Below the pieces are notes generated by a model, which was not told the origin of the DNA, did no database searches, and saw nothing but the letters and a program-made list of their open reading frames with translations. From Phycisphaerae bacterium (lineage in GTDB: Bacteria; Planctomycetota; Phycisphaerae; UBA1845; UTPLA1), in the NCBI GenBank assembly GCA_023150615.1, contig JAKLKO010000005.1, forward strand, positions 62,001-126,000: a stretch of 64,000 nt of DNA, read 5' to 3'. Made by a program: the position numbers and the translations under genes. Every line of letters starts with the position of its first letter. The stretch's first letter is position 1. Below are positions 60,186 to 64,000 of the stretch, one piece after another.

Positions 60186-61361
60186 GTGAGAACACTGCCG
60201 ATTCAACGGGGTGATCCGCGGCCCGGCCCGCCGGTCGACGCGGCCGGAGGGGTGGTCTGTCTCGTCGATGACCTGCTCCGCGAGGCGATCATCCGGCGGG
60301 CGACGGACCTGCACTTCGAGCCGGCCGACGATGGCCTGACCGTCCGCGCCCGGATCGACGCGGAACTGCACGCCGTCGAGCACGTTCCGCCGGATCTGTG
60401 CGGCAACGTCGTTGCGCGGCTGAAGGTCCTCGCCGGGCTGCTGACGTACCGCACGGACATCCCGCAGGAAGGCGCGCTGACGCTCGACGAGGGCTCGCCC
60501 GTCGCGCAGGACGTGCGGATCTCGACCATCCCGACGATCCGCGGCGAGCGCGTCGTACTGCGATTCCTCGCCCGGCAGCCGGACATCCTCTCGCTCGAAT
60601 CCCTCGGGCTGTCGGACGAGTTGCTGGCCGCGCTGCGAGGTACGGCCTCCGGCGGCGGCGGATTGATCCTCGTGACCGGTCCGGCCGGCAGCGGGAAGAC
60701 GACGACGCTGTACAGCCTCGTGCACTGGCTGATCGGTCGGCCGCACGCGGGGTGCATCGTGACGGTCGAGGACCCGGTCGAGTATCGCGTGGATGGCATC
60801 GCGCAGATCCAGGTGCAGCCGAGCCGCGGGCTGACTTACGCTCGCGTGCTGCGGAGCGTTCTGCGCCAGGACCCGGAGACGCTGCTGGTGGGCGAGATTC
60901 GAGATGCCGAGACGGCGCACGTCGCGGCGGAGGCATCGCTGACGGGCCACCTCGTACTGTCGACGATGCACGCTGGCGGCGCGGGCGAGGCGCTGCTGCG
61001 GCTCCTGGAGATGGGCGTGCCGGCGTACCAGATCACGAGCGGCGTGCGATTGATCGTTATGCAGCGTTTGCTGCGGCGGCTGTGCGAGTCGTGCCGCCGG
61101 CCGACTGGCGATCCCGAGGGGCCGTATGCCGCTGCGGGGTGCGATCGATGCCTGCACACGGGCTACGCGGGGCGGATTGCCTGCGGGGCAATCGCACGTA
61201 TGACGCCAAGGCTGCGCGAGGTGCTGCTGCGGCATGGCGACGCGGCGGCGCTGAGTGCGGCGGTCGACGCCGAGGGTCCGGCCGACCTCGCGCGCGACGC
61301 GGAGCGGCATGTTCGCGACGGGTGGACGACGCGGCCGGACGTGCGTCGCATCTCGGGCTGA
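60186..61361 (+). CDS. Short GspE/PilB-type secretion ATPase
   Basis: 391-residue hexameric ATPase of the GspE/PilB family, powering assembly of a pseudopilus. GTG 60186 (RTLPIQRGDPRPG) overlaps a preceding stop (GTGA). It lacks the usual N1/T2SSE-N domain (typical length 500+), starting with the N2 domain (DLLREAIIRRATDLHFEPADDGLTVRARID). Walker A GPAGSGKTT (165-173), Asp box TVEDPVEY, Walker B LLVGEIRD (233-240), His box LTGHLVLSTMHAGGA and a zinc tetra-Cys C300, C303, C319, C322 (CESC...CDRC) are intact. First gene of an operon with two GspF-like genes and a pseudopilin. Confidence 0.9.
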   Translation: MRTLPIQRGDPRPGPPVDAAGGVVCLVDDLLREAIIRRATDLHFEPADDGLTVRARIDAELHAVEHVPPDLCGNVVARLKVLAGLLTYRTDIPQEGALTLDEGSPVAQDVRISTIPTIRGERVVLRFLARQPDILSLESLGLSDELLAALRGTASGGGGLILVTGPAGSGKTTTLYSLVHWLIGRPHAGCIVTVEDPVEYRVDGIAQIQVQPSRGLTYARVLRSVLRQDPETLLVGEIRDAETAHVAAEASLTGHLVLSTMHAGGAGEALLRLLEMGVPAYQITSGVRLIVMQRLLRRLCESCRRPTGDPEGPYAAAGCDRCLHTGYAGRIACGAIARMTPRLREVLLRHGDAAALSAAVDAEGPADLARDAERHVRDGWTTRPDVRRISG

Positions 61362-61399
61362 TCGCGGCGTGCGTGAGGACTTGAGACGGAACCGTAACC

Positions 61400-62590
61400 A
61401 TGCGAGTCGACTACACGGGTCAGTTGCCGGGCGGGTCGGCGATCTCGGGTGCGATCGAGGTCGAGTCGCTCGACGAGGCGCAGCGCCGACTGGAGCAGAT
61501 GGGCGTGCGGGTGATGAGCGTCTCGCAGGCCCACGCGCCGCGGCCGCGGCGTCAGCTCGCGCGCGAGGACTTCCTGTTCTTCAACGAGCAGCTTGCGTCG
61601 CTCGCGCGGACGGACATGGCGCTCGAGCCGGGCTTGCGGATGCTGGCGCGCGATGTGAAGTCCGAGCGGCTGCGGCAAGTGATCGATGAGCTGGTCGCCG
61701 ATCTGTCGCGCGGCGTTCCGGTCGATCAGGCGATCGCGGCCCGCGGCGCGGCGTTCCCGCCGCTGTATGCGAACCTGATCCGCGCCGGCGTCGAGAGCGG
61801 GCAACTCGCCTCGACGCTGTTCAATCTGAACTCGCACTTCGAGCTGGCCGCGCGGACGCGACGGCTCGTCTGGGAGGCCGCGGGCTATCCGGTCGTCGTC
61901 GCGGCCGTGGCCCTGGCGGTCCTGTCGTTCTTTCTCTGTTTCGTGGCGCCGAAGTTCCGCGAGATCTACGCCGATTTCGGGATCCACCTGCCCGCGCTCA
62001 CGCTGGCGTTCCTGTGGGGCGGTGAGCGGTGGCCGATGTTCCTGGCGGCGTTTGGCGCGGTCATTGTCGGCGTATTCCTGCTCTGGAAGATGCTGAACTT
62101 GACGGCGCGCGGTGTCCGCATCCGCGAGGCGGTGGTCTCGCGGATTCCGCTCATCGGTCAGACGTTCGCGTGCAGCCTGATCGCGCGATTTTCGCGCTGT
62201 GCCGCAGTCCTCGCCGATGCGGGGCATCCGCTGCCGAACATCCTGCGGCTTGCGGCCGAGAGCACCGCCAGTCCGCTGCTGATTCGCGATGCGGAGCTTT
62301 GCGCGTCGGCCATCGAGCGCGGCGAGCCCGCGATCGCTGCGACGGCGCGGACGAGGTTGATCCCCGCGTGCTTCGCCTTCACCTCCGACGCGTCGCGCGA
62401 AGCGGACCGGCTGCCGGCGGCGCTGCACGAGATCGCTGAGACGTACTCCGATCTGGCCGAGCATCGCCTGATGATCCTGCGGACGGTCCTCGTGCCGCTG
62501 TTCACGCTGGTCGTTGGTGCCCTGATCGGCCTCGGGATCGTTGCGATCTTCCTGCCGCTGCTCACGCTGATCAACGCGCTGACCGGTTGA
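61400..62590 (+). CDS. GspF/PilC-type inner-membrane platform protein, first copy
   Basis: 396-residue platform protein of a type II secretion/type IV pilus-like machine. The N-terminal region MRVDYTGQLPGGSAISGAIEVESLDEAQRRLEQMGVRVMSV is the short GspF lead-in. Two T2SSF domains follow (FLFFNEQLASLARTDMALEPGLRMLARDVKSERLRQVIDEL ... and FSRCAAVLADAGHPLPNILRLAAESTAS...), with hydrophobic helices near 170-190 (AGYPVVVAAVALAVLSFFLCFVAPKF), 205-228 and 365-392. Comes 38 bases after the ATPase gene; a second F-like gene follows 28 bases later. Confidence 0.88.
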   Translation: MRVDYTGQLPGGSAISGAIEVESLDEAQRRLEQMGVRVMSVSQAHAPRPRRQLAREDFLFFNEQLASLARTDMALEPGLRMLARDVKSERLRQVIDELVADLSRGVPVDQAIAARGAAFPPLYANLIRAGVESGQLASTLFNLNSHFELAARTRRLVWEAAGYPVVVAAVALAVLSFFLCFVAPKFREIYADFGIHLPALTLAFLWGGERWPMFLAAFGAVIVGVFLLWKMLNLTARGVRIREAVVSRIPLIGQTFACSLIARFSRCAAVLADAGHPLPNILRLAAESTASPLLIRDAELCASAIERGEPAIAATARTRLIPACFAFTSDASREADRLPAALHEIAETYSDLAEHRLMILRTVLVPLFTLVVGALIGLGIVAIFLPLLTLINALTG

Positions 62591-62618
62591 GGAGCGTGCG
62601 CCCGCAGCGGGATGTTTC

Positions 62619-63800
62619 ATGGTCGTACTGATTTCAATCCTGATCTTCTTCGTGACGCCGCTCGTTCTCGTGGCGGTGATCCTCGGACACGCCGGCACGG
62701 TGGCGCGGCGGCTTCAGGATCAGGAGTTGGTCGACAAGTTGTCGATGATCGTTTCGCAGAACCTGCCGCTGGCGCCGGCGCTGCACGCGCTGGCCCGCGA
62801 TGCGCGGGGCTGGAACCGGCGGAGGATTCGCACGATCGCGCACGGCATCGAGCGCGGACTGCCGCTGTCCGAGGCGTTTCGTTGCGCGGATCGAAGCTGT
62901 CCGGGTGAGATCATCGGCACGATCGCCGCGGCCGAATGGAGCGGGACGCTCGCACCGGCGCTGCGGACGCTGTCCGAGAAGTCGAAGCGCCGTGCCGCGC
63001 AGCGGGATCGCAACCAATGGTTCGTAATTCCCTACGCGCTCGCGGTCTTCGCCATCCTTACCATCGAGATTCTGTTCTTCGATCAGGGCATATTCCCCCA
63101 CTTTCTGGAGCTATTCTCCGATTCCGGGATGAAAGTCCCTCGACTGACGGACAGCGTGTTCCACCTTGTGAGGCATGACGAGAAGTCACGTGAGCCGGCG
63201 GAGGAACTGACCACCGGCGCCATGCTGCGTTACACCCTCTGGTCGGTTCTTGGCCTCGGCGTGGTATTCCTGACGCTTCGATCCACTCCGCGCCGGACCG
63301 GCAAGCCCGGATTGCTCATGCGGGCCGGCGACTCGATTCGCTGGCTGCTGCCGGGACTTCACGGCATCGAACTGGCGCGCGGACTGGCGACCGCGCTGCC
63401 GGCCATCGAATTCGCGCTCGTCGCCGGCTGGCCGTTGGAGGCGGCCGTCGATCGCGCCGCGGCGGTCGATGTAAACGTCCGCGTCCGCCGACGGCTCGCG
63501 GCCTGGGCTGATGCGATGAAGCGCGGTGACTCGCCGCCTTCGGCCGCGCGCGGGGCGGGGTTGCCCGAGCTGCTCATCCAGGCGCTCGCCGGGGGCATGC
63601 GCGAAGGGGATCCGATCCCCGGCATTCACTACGCGCGCGGCTATTACGAAGCGATCTGCCGGCACTGGCAGTTGTGGCTGGCGCAGGCCGCGTGGCCCGT
63701 CGTGACGCTGGTCCTCGGCGCGTTCGTCGGCCTCTTTGTCGTCGCCGTGATCGCCCCGATGGCCGAACTCGTGAGGGTGGTATGCGCATCCATTCAGTGA
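62619..63800 (+). CDS. GspF/PilC-type platform protein, second copy
   Basis: 393-residue GspF-like protein from ATG 62619, without the lead-in of the first copy; it starts directly with a membrane helix (MVVLISILIFFVTPLVLVAVILGHAG). Domain 1 is IVSQNLPLAPALHALARDARGWNRRRIRTIAHGIERGLPLSEAFRCADRSC and domain 2 GLATALPAIEFALVAGWPLEAAVDRAAAVDVNVRVRRRLAAWADAMKRG. Helices near 140-162 (NQWFVIPYALAVFAILTIEILFF) and at the C-terminus (WLAQAAWPVVTLVLGAFVGLFVVAVIAPM). Two tandem F proteins are atypical; they may form a heteromeric platform. Overlaps the next pseudopilin gene by 19 bases. Confidence 0.85.
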   Translation: MVVLISILIFFVTPLVLVAVILGHAGTVARRLQDQELVDKLSMIVSQNLPLAPALHALARDARGWNRRRIRTIAHGIERGLPLSEAFRCADRSCPGEIIGTIAAAEWSGTLAPALRTLSEKSKRRAAQRDRNQWFVIPYALAVFAILTIEILFFDQGIFPHFLELFSDSGMKVPRLTDSVFHLVRHDEKSREPAEELTTGAMLRYTLWSVLGLGVVFLTLRSTPRRTGKPGLLMRAGDSIRWLLPGLHGIELARGLATALPAIEFALVAGWPLEAAVDRAAAVDVNVRVRRRLAAWADAMKRGDSPPSAARGAGLPELLIQALAGGMREGDPIPGIHYARGYYEAICRHWQLWLAQAAWPVVTLVLGAFVGLFVVAVIAPMAELVRVVCASIQ

Positions 63801-64000
63801 GCACGAGGCGAAGTTCGTTCGCTTGCCGGGCGGCCATGCTGATCGAAGTTGCGACGGCGACCGTGATCATGGGCGCGCTCATGATGGCCTTCGCCGAGAC
63901 GGTGCACGTGTTCAATGAGCGCCGCGCGCTTCTCGAAGCGCGCGTGCAGGGAATGCTGGCCGCGGAGTCGGTGATCGAGCGACTCCGCTCGGCCGAGCCG
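63782..64000 (+). CDS. Pseudopilin, cut by window end
   Basis: Partial prepilin-type protein, 73 residues visible. ATG 63782 overlaps the second GspF gene. Leader MRIHSVSTRRSSFACRA then A^MLIEVATATVIMGALMMAFAETVHVF: Glu at about +5 of the mature form and a hydrophobic helix, as in type II secretion minor pseudopilins. The residue before the cleavage site is Ala, not Gly, and the following residues A-M replace F-T, so processing may be weak or the signal is a non-cleaved variant. The C-terminal domain lies outside. Confidence 0.75.
   Translation, partial: MRIHSVSTRRSSFACRAAMLIEVATATVIMGALMMAFAETVHVFNERRALLEARVQGMLAAESVIERLRSAEP

Noticed and set aside
60091-60189. A 32-residue rightward frame ending at the GspE-like start (MEDEPRIPTPGTHGPGPG)
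   Set aside because: No ribosome binding site and only stop-start overlap as support; could be a leader peptide but cannot be supported.
59755-60189. Rightward 144-residue open frame before the GspE-like gene
   Set aside because: Arg/Ser/Asp-rich, weak third-position bias, antisense to the more plausible leftward small gene.
1-64000. tRNA, rRNA, CRISPR arrays, insertion sequences, phage genes
   Set aside because: Looked for tRNA T-loop patterns, repeated spacers, transposase and integrase motifs; none was convincing. A tRNAscan, CRISPR finder and ISfinder search would settle this.

Overview
The window is a GC-rich bacterial chromosome segment that reads as Planctomycetota (Phycisphaerae-like). 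Pointers are tandem pseudopilins of the planctomycete prepilin/H-X9-DG type, secreted repeat proteins ending in a dockerin-like module or a PEP-CTERM-like tail, a very large AsmA-like protein, many small lipoproteins, and high GC at third codon positions. This is inferred from gene content; there is no rRNA or marker phylogeny in the window. I saw no tRNA, rRNA, CRISPR array, prophage or insertion sequence.

Left part (1-9 kb): the C-terminal part of an OprB porin, two lipoproteins (the second with an apparent frameshift near its end), a B12-binding-fold protein whose axial His is replaced by Glu, and convergently a FixJ-type regulator and a five-PAS/GAF histidine kinase. 9-18.5 kb: a secreted Cys-rich protein, kbl with a translationally coupled secreted protein, a dGTPase-like HD hydrolase, a HIT protein, two coupled glycosyltransferases, and rsmE. 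17.7-28.4 kb: an acidic membrane protein, a 1042-residue membrane protein with a giant charged linker, a flavin reductase, a yhbY-led-into coupled group, two overlapping YkgJ-type cysteine-cluster genes, a mini-lipoprotein, a Rieske protein, a UDP-sugar pyrophosphorylase and a DUF362 protein.

Middle (28.4-41.6 kb): a long leader with a good sigma-70-like promoter, two tandem pseudopilins separated by a rho-independent terminator, a dockerin-ended repeat protein, tpx with promoter and terminator, typA, an isoprenylcysteine-methyltransferase-like protein, a GNAT, a sirtuin, a PEP-CTERM repeat protein, and a YgeW-type carbamoyltransferase directly followed by carbamate kinase. 41.6-54.3 kb: a leftward run of overlapping genes (hydrolase, tilS, GT39, AsmA-like), rlmN, a pdxJ-dapA-membrane protein chain, and a transglutaminase-like secreted protein.

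Right part (54.5-64 kb): a small graveyard of accessory genes, namely a DUF433 antitoxin with an internal out-of-frame deletion, its DUF5615 PIN-like toxin with two in-frame stops and a lost acidic residue, and a frameshifted winged-helix/PD-(D/E)XK protein. It is followed by ispG, a TMTC-like membrane/TPR protein, and the start of a type II secretion/type IV pilus-like operon (short GspE ATPase, two GspF-like proteins, a pseudopilin cut by the window edge).

Three rightward genes share an almost identical promoter layout (TTGTGC, 17 bp, TATA-A/C/T-T), which may be the local housekeeping promoter form or a dedicated regulon.
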